The notes beneath the pieces are model-generated. The model saw only the letters and a program-made list of their open reading frames with translations, was not told the DNA's origin and did no database searches. Of a stretch of 42,456 bases of DNA, positions 1 through 8,638 are shown piece by piece. Each line of letters starts with the position of its first letter. Positions within the stretch are counted from its first letter, which is position 1. Position numbers and translations under genes: made by a program. This DNA comes from Caulobacteraceae bacterium. Lineage in GTDB: Bacteria; Pseudomonadota; Alphaproteobacteria; Caulobacterales; Caulobacteraceae. The DNA lies in assembly GCA_019747095.1 (NCBI GenBank), contig JAIERG010000043.1, forward strand, positions 1 to 42,456. Reading direction: 5' to 3'.

Positions 1-1197
1 GAGCGCCTGAACCGGGGCGAGATTCCGATCTTCGAGCCCGGCCTGGATGAACTGGTCGCCAACAACGTCAATGCAGGCCGCTTGTCCTTCGCTGTCGATG
101 GGGCCGAGGCCATCCGAAACGCCGAGGTCGTCTTTATCGCCGTGGGCACGCCGACGCGGCGTGGCGACGGCCATGCTGACCTGTCTTACGTGTATGCGGC
201 GGCAGAGGAGATCGCAGGCCTGATCGAGGGCTTCACCGTCGTGGTGACCAAGTCGACCGTCCCGGTCGGCACGGGCGACGAGGTCGACGCCATCATTCGC
301 CGCACCAATCCGGACGCCCAGTTCGCCGTGGTCTCGAACCCGGAGTTCCTGCGCGAAGGTGCCGCGATTGAGGATTTCAAGCGCCCGGACCGCGTCGTCA
401 TCGGCGTGGAGCACGACCGTGCCCGCGAGGTCATGGCCGAACTGTATCGGCCGCTCAGCCTTAACGAGTTCCCGGTCGTCTACACGTCGCGGCGCACGTC
501 CGAGCTTATCAAGTATGCCGGCAACGCCTTCCTGGCGATGAAGATCACCTTCATCAACGAAATCGCCGACCTGTGCGAAAGGGTCGGGGCCGATGTTCAG
601 CAGGTGGCCAAGGGCATCGGTCTCGATGGCCGCATCGGCTCCAAGTTCCTGAACCCCGGCCCGGGCTATGGCGGCTCGTGTTTTCCCAAGGATACCATGG
701 CCCTGGTCCGCACGGCCCAGCAGTACGAGGCCCCGGTCCGCCTGATCGAGACGACGGTGGAGGTCAATGATGCGAGGAAGCTCGCCATGGCCGAGAAGAT
801 TCGCCGCGCCGCCGGCGGCGACATCGCGGGCCAGACCGTCGCCATCCTGGGCCTGACGTTCAAGCCCAACACCGACGACATGCGCGACAGCCCCAGCCTG
901 TCGATCATTCCCGAGCTTCAGCGCATGGGCGCGAGCGTGCGCGCCTTCGATCCGGAGGGCATGAAAGAAGCCCGCCACCTGCTGAGCGACGTCCACTTTG
1001 CCGACGGCCCCTATCAGGCGGTCGAGGGAGCCGACATCCTGGTCATTCTGACAGAGTGGGACCAGTTCCGGGCGCTGGACCTCAAGCGGATGAAGACGCT
1101 GATGCGCCGGCCTCTGCTTGTGGATCTGAGAAACATCTATCGCCCGCACCAGGCCCGGAACGACGGGTTCGAATACGTTGGCGTCGGCAAGCCGTGA
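1..1197 (+). CDS. ugd: UDP-glucose 6-dehydrogenase, 5'-truncated by the window edge
   Basis: The reading frame is open from base 1, so the start and the N-terminal NAD-binding glycine loop lie upstream of the window. The enzyme oxidises UDP-glucose to UDP-glucuronate with two NAD+. Visible family signatures are GTP near base 147, the lysine-containing segment YAGNAFLAMK around 514-543, and the catalytic cysteine in GGSCFPKD (Cys codon at 679-681). The C-terminal NAD-dependent domain has GLTFKPNTDDMRDSPS around 850-900. The stop at 1195-1197 overlaps the GTG start of the next gene by four bases, suggesting translational coupling. The neighbouring 4-epimerase would use the UDP-glucuronate made here. 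Family assignment is secure; the role (capsule, LPS or holdfast-type polysaccharide) is not shown. Confidence 0.96.
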   Translation, partial: ERLNRGEIPIFEPGLDELVANNVNAGRLSFAVDGAEAIRNAEVVFIAVGTPTRRGDGHADLSYVYAAAEEIAGLIEGFTVVVTKSTVPVGTGDEVDAIIRRTNPDAQFAVVSNPEFLREGAAIEDFKRPDRVVIGVEHDRAREVMAELYRPLSLNEFPVVYTSRRTSELIKYAGNAFLAMKITFINEIADLCERVGADVQQVAKGIGLDGRIGSKFLNPGPGYGGSCFPKDTMALVRTAQQYEAPVRLIETTVEVNDARKLAMAEKIRRAAGGDIAGQTVAILGLTFKPNTDDMRDSPSLSIIPELQRMGASVRAFDPEGMKEARHLLSDVHFADGPYQAVEGADILVILTEWDQFRALDLKRMKTLMRRPLLVDLRNIYRPHQARNDGFEYVGVGKP

Positions 1198-2171
1198 GCA
1201 GCGGCCCCGTCCTCGTCACCGGAGCGGCCGGTTTCATCGGCATGCACGTGGCCGAACGGCTACTTGAGCGCGGTGAGACAGTCATCGGCGTCGATGATTT
1301 CAACGCCTACTACGACCCCTCGCTGAAAGAGTTGCGCGCTACTTGCCTGAACGCTCATCCTGGCTTTCGCATGGTGCGTGGCGACATCGCCGAACCCGGT
1401 CTGATCGACGGGATCGTTCGGTCCGAGGGTGTTGGCCGCGTCGTCCACCTCGCGGCCCAGGCTGGTGTCCGCTATTCGCTTGAGAATCCGTTCGCCTATC
1501 AGCGGTCCAACCTCCAGGGCCATCTTGCGGTACTGGAGGCCTGCCGCCACGCAGCGATCGAGCATCTCGTCTACGCCTCCTCCAGTTCCGTCTACGGCGA
1601 CCGGCCGCTCACGGGTGAGGGGTTCCGTGAAGACGACCCGACGGTCAGTCCGGTGTCTCTCTATGCGGCCACCAAGCGGTCGTGTGAACTCATGAGCCAG
1701 AGCTACGCCAGCCTGTACGGCTTTTCACAGAGCGGTCTTCGTTTCTTCACCGTCTATGGTCCGATGGGGCGACCCGACATGGCCTACTTCAGCTTCACCG
1801 AGGCGATCATGGCCGGCCGGCCGATCGAGGTGTTCGGTGAGGGACGCATGGCCCGGGATTTCACCTACGTCGATGACATCGTCGATGGCGTGATCGGCGT
1901 GCTGGATCGTCCGTCGCCACGGGGTCGCCATGAGGTTTACAACATTGGCGACAGTCAACCGGTCGGCTTGATGGACATGATCGCAACGCTGGAGCGCCTC
2001 CTGGGCCGCGAGGCGGTCAAGGTCATGCGACCCATGCAGCTCGGCGACGTCACGGCCACCTATGCCGATGTGTCGAAGCTGAACGCCCTTACGGGTTATG
2101 CCCCCAAGGTCGAGCTGTCCAAGGGTCTGGACCGCTTTGTCCAGTGGTGGCGCGGCTGGCGGGGTCTCTGA
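1194..2171 (+). CDS. UDP-glucuronate 4-epimerase-like NAD-dependent epimerase
   Basis: This is an extended short-chain dehydrogenase of about 325 residues that probably converts UDP-glucuronate to UDP-galacturonate. The Rossmann loop GAAGFIG lies at residues 10-16, the serine-rich strand YASSSSVYG at about 124-132, and the catalytic pair YAATK at about 160-164. The segment FNAYYDPSLKE is typical of the UDP-glucuronate epimerase branch rather than GalE. The frame stays open upstream to 1056, but GTG at 1194 puts the dinucleotide-binding strand at the N terminus, as in the family. It also creates a GTGA overlap with ugd, so I prefer it. Other epimerase specificities are possible; the ugd pairing favours glucuronate. 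Confidence 0.88.
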   Translation: MSSGPVLVTGAAGFIGMHVAERLLERGETVIGVDDFNAYYDPSLKELRATCLNAHPGFRMVRGDIAEPGLIDGIVRSEGVGRVVHLAAQAGVRYSLENPFAYQRSNLQGHLAVLEACRHAAIEHLVYASSSSVYGDRPLTGEGFREDDPTVSPVSLYAATKRSCELMSQSYASLYGFSQSGLRFFTVYGPMGRPDMAYFSFTEAIMAGRPIEVFGEGRMARDFTYVDDIVDGVIGVLDRPSPRGRHEVYNIGDSQPVGLMDMIATLERLLGREAVKVMRPMQLGDVTATYADVSKLNALTGYAPKVELSKGLDRFVQWWRGWRGL

Positions 2172-2281
2172 CCGTCAGGTTCGGTCAGCGTCAACGCGCT
2201 GGAGCGCGGCGCAACCGATGATATACCGGCCGCACGCTCGTCGCAGGGACGAAGCGACCGATTCGCTCTGGGGGGAGCTGT

Positions 2282-3475
2282 ATGCCTGACCAAACCACAG
2301 TCACCACCAATACGTCCTGGTTCAGCCGGGTCGGATCCGCCTTCGCGGGCGTCATCATCGGCATTGTCCTGATCTTCGCTTGTGTCTGGGGTCTGGCGTG
2401 GAACGAAGGCAACGCCATCAAGGTCGAGAAAGGCCTAAACGAGGGCGCGGGCCTGGTGGTTGAGGTCGCCGCGTCTCCGATCGATCCGGCCAAGGATCAG
2501 CAGCTTGTTCACGTCGTCGGCGATGTCGCCGTGACCGCTCCCCTGACCGATGGACAGTTTGGTGTCACCGCGACGGGCGTGCGTCTGGATCGCCAGGTCG
2601 AGATGTATCAATGGCAGGAGGTATCGAAGTCCGAGACCCGTACCAAGCTGGGTGGCGGTGAGGAGACGGTGACGACCTACACCTACACCAAGGTCTGGTC
2701 GGCGACGCCAATAGACTCCAGTGGTTTCCAGACACAGGCTGGTCACGAGAACCCGGCGATGACGCTCGAAGCCTCAACCGTCTATGCGACCGACGCCACG
2801 CTCGGCGACTTCCAGCTGGAGGAAAATGTCCTCAGTCAGATGGACGGGGCACAAGCCCTGCCGTTGGGTGCCGAACAGGCGGAAGCCATCCAGGCCGCGG
2901 CCGGGCAGGGCCGTACCCTGACCGTCGCCAATAACCAGATCTACATCGGTGCCAATCCGCAGACGCCGGTCGTTGGCGATACGCGTGTCACCTATCAGGT
3001 CACCCCGGCCGCAGAGACCAGCATCGTCGCTCGTCAGAACGGGGATGGCTTCCTGCCGTACCGCACCCGGAACGGCACCGAGATCCTGATGGTGGCCTCG
3101 GGTGACACACCGGCTGCCGACATGTTCCAGTCCGCGCAGGACGCCAACACCTTCATGGCCTGGGCGATCCGCATCGGTGGCGTGATCCTGTTGATGGTGG
3201 GCTTTGGTCTGATCTTGGCACCGCTGGGTGTACTGGCCGACGTTCTCCCGCTCGCAGGGTCGATCGTCCGAATGGGTACCGGGTTGATTGGCTTCGTGCT
3301 GGGTCTCCTGGTCGGCACGGTGACTATCGGCATCGCATGGTTCGCCTTCCGCCCCATCCTGACCGCGATCATTCTCTTGATCGGTGGAGCCATCGCGTTC
3401 GTGGTCTGGCGGTTTGGTCGGGGGCGCGCGAAGAAAAAGCTGGCTGCCGAAGGGCCGTCAGCCAGCGCGGCGTAG
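2282..3475 (+). CDS. TMEM43 family membrane protein
   Basis: The 397-residue protein matches the TMEM43 (LUMA) layout. It has one N-terminal transmembrane helix (about residues 18-38), a large soluble domain with the family features WNEG and an EMYQWQE segment, and a hydrophobic C-terminal third from about residue 292 with probably three helices. It ends in a basic tail, GRGRAKKK. A purine-rich GGGGGGAG ribosome site precedes the ATG. The molecular function of bacterial members is unknown; eukaryotic TMEM43 is an inner nuclear membrane/ER protein. The gene is alone on its strand after the ugd pair and converges on the gtrA-like gene, with six bases between the stop codons. Confidence 0.88.
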   Translation: MPDQTTVTTNTSWFSRVGSAFAGVIIGIVLIFACVWGLAWNEGNAIKVEKGLNEGAGLVVEVAASPIDPAKDQQLVHVVGDVAVTAPLTDGQFGVTATGVRLDRQVEMYQWQEVSKSETRTKLGGGEETVTTYTYTKVWSATPIDSSGFQTQAGHENPAMTLEASTVYATDATLGDFQLEENVLSQMDGAQALPLGAEQAEAIQAAAGQGRTLTVANNQIYIGANPQTPVVGDTRVTYQVTPAAETSIVARQNGDGFLPYRTRNGTEILMVASGDTPAADMFQSAQDANTFMAWAIRIGGVILLMVGFGLILAPLGVLADVLPLAGSIVRMGTGLIGFVLGLLVGTVTIGIAWFAFRPILTAIILLIGGAIAFVVWRFGRGRAKKKLAAEGPSASAA

Positions 3476-3481
3476 GAGAAT

Positions 3482-3877
3482 TCAAGGGGCTTTGGGTGCT
3501 CGGAAGACCTGAGACACAAGGGCCCAGTTCACGAAAAGGGACAAGGCGGCTGCCGCGAAAAGCATCGCGGCAGCCGTCGCTGCATCTGCGGCATCGATGA
3601 AAGTGTTCAGCATCGCAACGGCTGCTACCCGCACGCCGAGCGCGGTCACTGCCGAGGCCGCTGTGGCGGCCATTCGCCTTAGCGATAGCCTGGTTCGTTC
3701 GCGCCGAAACGCCCACGCTTCGAACAGCAGATAGTTGACCAGCAGGCCCGCCACGAAACCACCCGCGGCCGCAAGTGGCAAAGGCAAGCCGGACAGTTCG
3801 CGCAGCATCATCCCGATCGCCAGATCGACCCCGAAGCCGATGATGACGACCCCCAGATAGCGCGGTGCGCGGTTCAT
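3482..3877 (-). CDS. GtrA family membrane protein
   Basis: A 131-residue protein with four predicted hydrophobic helices (about residues 6-26, 34-54, 73-93, 100-122). It has the GtrA-type start RYLGVVIIGFGVD and the NYLLFEAWAFRR segment after helix two. GtrA proteins are thought to help flip polyprenyl-linked sugars across the inner membrane and usually accompany a GtrB-like glycosyltransferase. Here two glycosyltransferase-like genes lie upstream in the same run. The ATG overlaps the preceding stop as ATGA. It is the last gene of the long minus-strand block. Family confident, substrate unknown. Confidence 0.88.
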   Translation of the reverse strand: MNRAPRYLGVVIIGFGVDLAIGMMLRELSGLPLPLAAAGGFVAGLLVNYLLFEAWAFRRERTRLSLRRMAATAASAVTALGVRVAAVAMLNTFIDAADAATAAAMLFAAAALSLFVNWALVSQVFRAPKAP

Positions 3878-5007
3878 CCGAAGATCGCCTCTGGGTGAGC
3901 ATCATGCCAGCGTTGGTCGATGCCGGGCAGGACTTCCAGCAAGTCGAAGACGTTGTCGAGCTTGGCACCCAGCACGCTCGTCAGTCGAGGGCAGTCGGGA
4001 TGACGATGGACCAGTATGGGGCGAGCATCGTCGACCTCATTCTGGAGACGCACCGTCTTTACGTCCCACATTGAACGTTCATGCCGGCTATCGACCATGC
4101 AGGGCAGATAGCGGCTCGCGTCCCGGATCATGGCCCCAACACGAGAGCGTCCGGCGAAATGCTCGATCATGGTCCCGGTGCGCGGCGCTGGCGTGTCCGT
4201 CCACGAGACCTGAGGCGTGTAACGCACATGGGTCAGCGAGTAGAGGGACTCAGTCGGATAGGGCATGATCGAAAAGAACGGACCGTCCATGACCGTTACG
4301 GCCAATCCCGTGAGGTCTGGTGGCGGCTTGACCAGAGCGATCTCGGCCCACTCGTGCTTGATCGGCAAAGGGGCGAGGCCGGAAGCGGAAAGAAAGTCGT
4401 TCAGCCCTGCATAGGTCACGTTGAACACGGCCTCGGCGGTCAGGGTCTGTTGCGCCAGTTCCACTTCCGCCCATTCCGCAGCGTTCGTGATGCGCGTCGC
4501 TGCTTCACCGGTACGAACCGTCACGGAAGCGGCCTCAAGCCTTTGGACAAGGCGGTGGCACAGGGCTGTCCAATCGAAGGCATACTCCTGACACCGGAAG
4601 ACGGCAGCGATAGTGGTCGGATCAAAGAGGGCCGACTCTGAACGGCTTGCCTCGCTGAAAGGGGCGTCAAGAGCGCGGAACATCGCATTGAACCGCGAAG
4701 CCGTAACCTTCGAACGTTCCCGCGCGAGGGCATACAACATCTGAAAGTCGCTGATGATTGCGTCTGGAAAGGCGGCAATGAATCGGGCCTGCAGCGCGCG
4801 CGAGCGTCGCGCGGTGACCATGCTTCGCGGATAGTGAAAGCCGGTGTGGACACGAGCCTGATTGACCCGCGAGGCTCGCGTCAGCAGCGCGTTTTCTCGT
4901 TCGAGGAGAAGCACGCGATCACACGCCGTCCTGAGCGCGAGTGCGAGACAACAACCGAAGAAGCCGCCGCCGATCACGACCGCATCCCAGTCTGCGCGAC
5001 GGCTCAT
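3874..5007 (-). CDS. FAD-dependent oxidoreductase (DAO-like)
   Basis: The 377-residue protein opens with a flavin-binding strand-loop, AVVIGGGFFGCCLAL (residues 10-24), followed by the acidic end of strand two, LLLERE, and then RVHTGFHYPRS. These match the D-amino-acid oxidase/L-2-hydroxyglutarate oxidase superfamily. No signal peptide or membrane helix is evident. It overlaps both neighbours by ATGA, in a glycosyltransferase/GtrA cluster. Oxidoreductases of this type do occur in surface-polysaccharide loci, but the substrate cannot be read from the sequence. It may modify a sugar or amino-acid substituent of the glycan (inference). Confidence 0.85.
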   Translation of the reverse strand: MSRRADWDAVVIGGGFFGCCLALALRTACDRVLLLERENALLTRASRVNQARVHTGFHYPRSMVTARRSRALQARFIAAFPDAIISDFQMLYALARERSKVTASRFNAMFRALDAPFSEASRSESALFDPTTIAAVFRCQEYAFDWTALCHRLVQRLEAASVTVRTGEAATRITNAAEWAEVELAQQTLTAEAVFNVTYAGLNDFLSASGLAPLPIKHEWAEIALVKPPPDLTGLAVTVMDGPFFSIMPYPTESLYSLTHVRYTPQVSWTDTPAPRTGTMIEHFAGRSRVGAMIRDASRYLPCMVDSRHERSMWDVKTVRLQNEVDDARPILVHRHPDCPRLTSVLGAKLDNVFDLLEVLPGIDQRWHDAHPEAIFG

Positions 5008-5825
5008 GGGTATCCGGGCCCAGGATGGTAGGCGCGGATCGTGGTGCGCCAGAGTACGACCAGAAGATCGATCAGAGGACGCAAGCCGCGAATCTTGGTC
5101 GGAATGGCTTCGCCCTTCGGATAGACCCGTGACGTCGGGATCTCGCAGACGCGATAGCCGAGCTGCGATGCCCGCACCGTCAGATAGGCGAGCAGTTCGT
5201 AGCGGGTGAACACGTCCCGAAATGGCTGAACCCGGAGATCAAGCAGGTAATCGCGGGAGTAGGCACGGTATCCTTGGGTGGTGTCGGTGAACCAGCGTCC
5301 CGCCACGAGGCTGAGAACGGGCGCATGGATCAAGCGGATTGCCAGGCGACGAAGCCAAGGCGTGTTCTCCTCGTGGCCGCCACGAACGAAGCGGGATGCC
5401 TGGGCATAACCAAAGCCACTGTCCAAGGCCGCCAGGAACTGGGGCAGAGACTCCACACCGTCCTTGCCGTTGCCATCGATGGTCACGACGCCCTCATAGC
5501 CCTCATCCAGCACCCAGGCGTAGGCGCACCGCAGTTGCGCCGACAGGGCTCCCGGTCCGCGCTTGATGAGGCGCGCCCGTACACCCAGCGAACCCAGGAG
5601 CTCCAGATGGGTCGATCCGTCGGTCGAACCACCATCGGCGATCACGATGTCCACCTCCTGGTGCAGGCCTAGGGTCTGCATTCGTTTGAGCTGGCTGCGG
5701 ATGCGGTCGCCCTCGTTCATGACGGGGATGACCACTGCGTATCGCGTGCGATGCTCGTGGAGGATTTCGACATCGAAGTCAGGCACCGACCAGCCACGTT
5801 CCCTGAACCGCTGGGACCCGTTCAT
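5004..5825 (-). CDS. Family 2 glycosyltransferase (DPM1-like)
   Basis: The 273-residue protein has a GT-A fold start, YAVVIPVMNEGDRI (about residues 29-42), then IADGGSTDGS, and a TIDGNGKDG motif in the position of the metal-binding DxD. FTRYELLAYLTVRA and an EIPTSRVYP stretch near the C terminus resemble polyprenyl-phosphate sugar transferases. There is no obvious transmembrane tail, so membrane association may rely on its partner at 5822-6793 or on GtrA. The predicted role is transfer of a sugar from a nucleotide donor to a lipid carrier or glycolipid (inference from family). It overlaps both flanking genes by four bases. Confidence 0.88.
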   Translation of the reverse strand: MNGSQRFRERGWSVPDFDVEILHEHRTRYAVVIPVMNEGDRIRSQLKRMQTLGLHQEVDIVIADGGSTDGSTHLELLGSLGVRARLIKRGPGALSAQLRCAYAWVLDEGYEGVVTIDGNGKDGVESLPQFLAALDSGFGYAQASRFVRGGHEENTPWLRRLAIRLIHAPVLSLVAGRWFTDTTQGYRAYSRDYLLDLRVQPFRDVFTRYELLAYLTVRASQLGYRVCEIPTSRVYPKGEAIPTKIRGLRPLIDLLVVLWRTTIRAYHPGPGYP

Positions 5826-6793
5826 GCAGTCTCACGCCCGTGACTGAGTCTGCCTGTCAATGCGACGTTCAGCGGATCGGCTTGCCGGAAGAAGCTGATC
5901 GCCCCCAGCTCCTCAATGACCTCGTCCTGGTGGCGACTGTCGACGAGCTCGATGATCCGCGCCTGCGCCAGGGAGCCAATGAGGGCCCAAAGCGAAAGGA
6001 AGGCTGTCAAGCCTGCCAGAGCCATCGAGAGGGTGAACCAGCCGGGCTGGAGATCCTTGACCAGAAACAGCGCCCCGAGGGCATAGGCCGCATAGGCTGC
6101 CGCGGCGATCAGGGTCGCTAGAGCGACAAGGGCGAAGCCCTTCAGAAATCTCGGGCCGGACGCCGAGATCAATTCGACAAGCAAATCGATACGCCGGGTT
6201 CTCAGCAATCGGTCGCTGCCGCCCGATACCTCAATGATCTTGCGTTCGTAGCGCTCGGGCGCGCGCTTGGCCTCGAACCGCAGGTCGATCCCGGCTGTCG
6301 GGCGGGCAAGCAATCTTGTGAGACTGGCGCGCGGAAGAGCCAGTGTTCGCAGATCCCGCGTGTCGACCCGATAGCCGGTCAGGATTCGGAGCGCGCCGTG
6401 CAGGGGGAGAAAGCTGGTCCGCGCCCGCGCTCGAGCCCCCATGATGATCCGACCCTTCACCAGAGCCTGGTGGACGAAGTCGGTCAGATCGAGCCGCTCG
6501 GCTTCCTCCGGGTCGGTGACCACCACGACGTCGCCGAGGGCTTCAGCAGCCGCAATGCGCCGTCGCCGGTAGGGGTTGGTGCCATCGGCGACTATCAAGA
6601 TGCGCAGATTCACAAGGGCTGCGAGGTCCTGACCAGACTCCGAAAGTGATGATCGCCATCGTTCTCCGATAACCAGAATCACTTCGCAATCCGGGTTCTC
6701 TTCACGCAAACGGATGACGAGTGCCGCTAGAGCATCAGGAAGGCCTTCGTCCCTGTCACACACGATGCAGAAGGAGGCCATGTGTTCGATCAT
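5822..6793 (-). CDS. Divergent glycosyltransferase-like protein with two C-terminal membrane helices
   Basis: The 323-residue protein has a GT-A-like N-terminal half, with alternating strands and the region AEALGDVVVVTDPEE where DPM/GtrB enzymes carry their acidic DxD site. Two long hydrophobic segments follow (about residues 218-243 and 252-276), as in GtrB-type polyprenyl-phosphate glycosyltransferases. The expected DxD is not clear (TDPEE instead), so it may be inactive, regulatory or very divergent. It starts by ATGA overlap with the upstream isomerase and overlaps the GT2 gene downstream. Assignment rests on topology and weak motifs. Confidence 0.6.
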   Translation of the reverse strand: MIEHMASFCIVCDRDEGLPDALAALVIRLREENPDCEVILVIGERWRSSLSESGQDLAALVNLRILIVADGTNPYRRRRIAAAEALGDVVVVTDPEEAERLDLTDFVHQALVKGRIIMGARARARTSFLPLHGALRILTGYRVDTRDLRTLALPRASLTRLLARPTAGIDLRFEAKRAPERYERKIIEVSGGSDRLLRTRRIDLLVELISASGPRFLKGFALVALATLIAAAAYAAYALGALFLVKDLQPGWFTLSMALAGLTAFLSLWALIGSLAQARIIELVDSRHQDEVIEELGAISFFRQADPLNVALTGRLSHGRETA

Positions 6794-7641
6794 GCCGGAG
6801 CCTCGAGTTGCTTGATCGCAATCTGTGCCTTGATCAGACTGTCCCTCACGCGACCCAGATTGTCCTCGTCGCCGGCACGCATCTCGATCGACGCCCAGCC
6901 CTGATGGCCAGCGCGAGCCAGAGCCGCCAAGGTCTGTGACAAGGTCGGCACGTCGGCAGGTGCGGCCGCCAGATACGGTTCGCTGATGTGAACGTGGCCG
7001 ATCAGGTTGATAGATTCAGACAACATCCCGAGCGCCGAATCCGTCTCTCCGTTCATGCTAAGAGCGCCGAGGTCCAGATTGACGCGGACGGCTGGGTGAT
7101 CGAGGGCGCGGACAAAGTCGGCGGTCTGCTCGAGTGTATTGAGAAAGTTGGTTCCGTAGGCGACCGGGTTCGGTTCCAGTGCCAGGCATGAGCCGCTGGC
7201 CCGACAGCGGTTGCCGAGACGGTACATGACTTCGAGCGCGATCTCTTCGGCCGTGACCGGGTCCATATCTGCCGGTATGCAGCGCGCTGTCGGGGAACCA
7301 AGAACGAGCGTTGGACAAGCGAGGCGTTCTGCCAGTTCGATGGCGGCCACGACCCCGTCCTCGAAGGCCTGTCGCTGGGCCATCTGTCCGAACAGCCCGA
7401 CGTTTGGCCGACCGAACAGAAGAGACTGCATGGATACTAGGGTCAGTCCGTGCGCCTCGATTCCGGAGTGCCAGCGAGCAATCGCTTTCGAGCTGGGTCG
7501 GAACGGATCAGCCTCGGCGGAGAACGCCAGCCCCGGCGCGATCTCCAGGCCCTGAACGCCCAAAGCCTGTAGCAGTGCGAGGGCCGCATCGCTTTCCTGC
7601 GGCTGCCAGGCAATGTTGGAGATGGCTAGTCGGATTACCAC
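6790..7641 (-). CDS. Sugar phosphate isomerase/epimerase (xylose isomerase-like TIM barrel)
   Basis: The 283-residue protein fits the AP-endonuclease-2/xylose-isomerase-like TIM barrel family. Probable metal-site strands are LALEPN (Glu), VNLDLGAL (Asp), GHVHISEP (His) and ASIEMRAGDED (Glu), in the usual order and spacing. The start is GTG at 7641, overlapping the upstream reductase gene by seven bases. In this glycan-type operon it probably interconverts or epimerises a sugar or sugar-derived intermediate. The actual substrate is unknown, and families with this fold range from inositol catabolism to tagatose epimerase. Confidence 0.85.
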   Translation of the reverse strand: MVIRLAISNIAWQPQESDAALALLQALGVQGLEIAPGLAFSAEADPFRPSSKAIARWHSGIEAHGLTLVSMQSLLFGRPNVGLFGQMAQRQAFEDGVVAAIELAERLACPTLVLGSPTARCIPADMDPVTAEEIALEVMYRLGNRCRASGSCLALEPNPVAYGTNFLNTLEQTADFVRALDHPAVRVNLDLGALSMNGETDSALGMLSESINLIGHVHISEPYLAAAPADVPTLSQTLAALARAGHQGWASIEMRAGDEDNLGRVRDSLIKAQIAIKQLEAPA

Positions 7642-8606
7642 GCGCCAACGTCCCAGTCTTGCCGTATGCCGTCGAGAACCTGATCGCGCGAGCGGATATA
7701 GGACCCCACACCTCCGAATGATGGACCATGACAGGTGCGCATGGCTTCCGTGCGCAGAGGCGCTGTCCGGGCCTCAAAAGCCTGTCCGGTGAGGTGCATC
7801 GCAAGGTCAGCTGCCCGCCATGGTTCCACCGCCATATGAAGCGTCTTCACTCCGAGCTGGAGTGCCGTATCGATGTCCGCCGCAAGATCGCCGAGACCAT
7901 AGAACTGAAACCTGCTGTCGGCGTGAGTGAACCCTGTCGCGCTGTGACCCGCGGCGATCACTCCCTCTGCAAGAAGCTCGCGATCGGGATGTCCACTCAG
8001 TGCGGTTCGACTAAGGGTCAGCAGTCCCAGCCTCGCGTCCGGCATATAGACCTGTTCCAGTGCCTCGAGCGCCTTGGGGGCGAGCCGATCTTTCAGCTTG
8101 GCAAAGGCTTCCGCCTTGAGGAAGGCAGGCATCGGGTGACGCAGGTCGAACAGGAAGTTTTTCTTCAGGCCTTGGCCGAAAACAGCCGGCAAACGCAGAG
8201 TGAGGGTCGTGAAGTGATCCGACAGGGCTTCCTCAAGCCAGCGCCGATTGCGTCCGTAGGCGATGTCGGTTTCGAACTTGGTGGTTGTCTCATCTGGACC
8301 ATCCGCCGGATCGGCGAGCACCGCGATCGTGGAAACAACGACCAGCCGGCCGATCGAGGCTTTCGTCAGGGCCGTGACAAGCGACTCTAGATTCCTCCGG
8401 TCGCCAGTGGGATCTGCATTGGCCCGCCACATCTCGCCGGGAGCCCCAGCGCAGATGACTGTGTCAAAGGTCTGGCCTGCGATCTGGTCGATCGTCGCCG
8501 AAGCGTACTCGGCGTCAAACTTCACGTCACGCGAGATCGCTCCGCCGACAAAGCCGGTCGACCCAATCAGCGCCGTGCGTCCCCACGCCCGTCGCTTTGC
8601 GTGCAT
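7635..8606 (-). CDS. NAD(P)-binding Rossmann/SDR-like protein with YxxxR
   Basis: The 323-residue protein has an N-terminal dinucleotide-binding motif, ALIGSTGFVGG (about residues 13-23). A core strand, RLVVVSTIAVLADP, holds the expected serine, followed by AYGRNR where classical SDR enzymes have YxxxK. The lysine is replaced by arginine, which could mean altered chemistry or loss of activity. The C-terminal part is unlike standard nucleotide-sugar epimerases. This is the first gene of the six-gene sugar block, starting 32 bases after the stop of the 608-aa membrane protein gene, so it may share that transcript. The product is unknown. Confidence 0.75.
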   Translation of the reverse strand: MHAKRRAWGRTALIGSTGFVGGAISRDVKFDAEYASATIDQIAGQTFDTVICAGAPGEMWRANADPTGDRRNLESLVTALTKASIGRLVVVSTIAVLADPADGPDETTTKFETDIAYGRNRRWLEEALSDHFTTLTLRLPAVFGQGLKKNFLFDLRHPMPAFLKAEAFAKLKDRLAPKALEALEQVYMPDARLGLLTLSRTALSGHPDRELLAEGVIAAGHSATGFTHADSRFQFYGLGDLAADIDTALQLGVKTLHMAVEPWRAADLAMHLTGQAFEARTAPLRTEAMRTCHGPSFGGVGSYIRSRDQVLDGIRQDWDVGAW

Positions 8607-8638
8607 TCCCAGTCCCCGCCTCAGTTCCCCTCAACACG

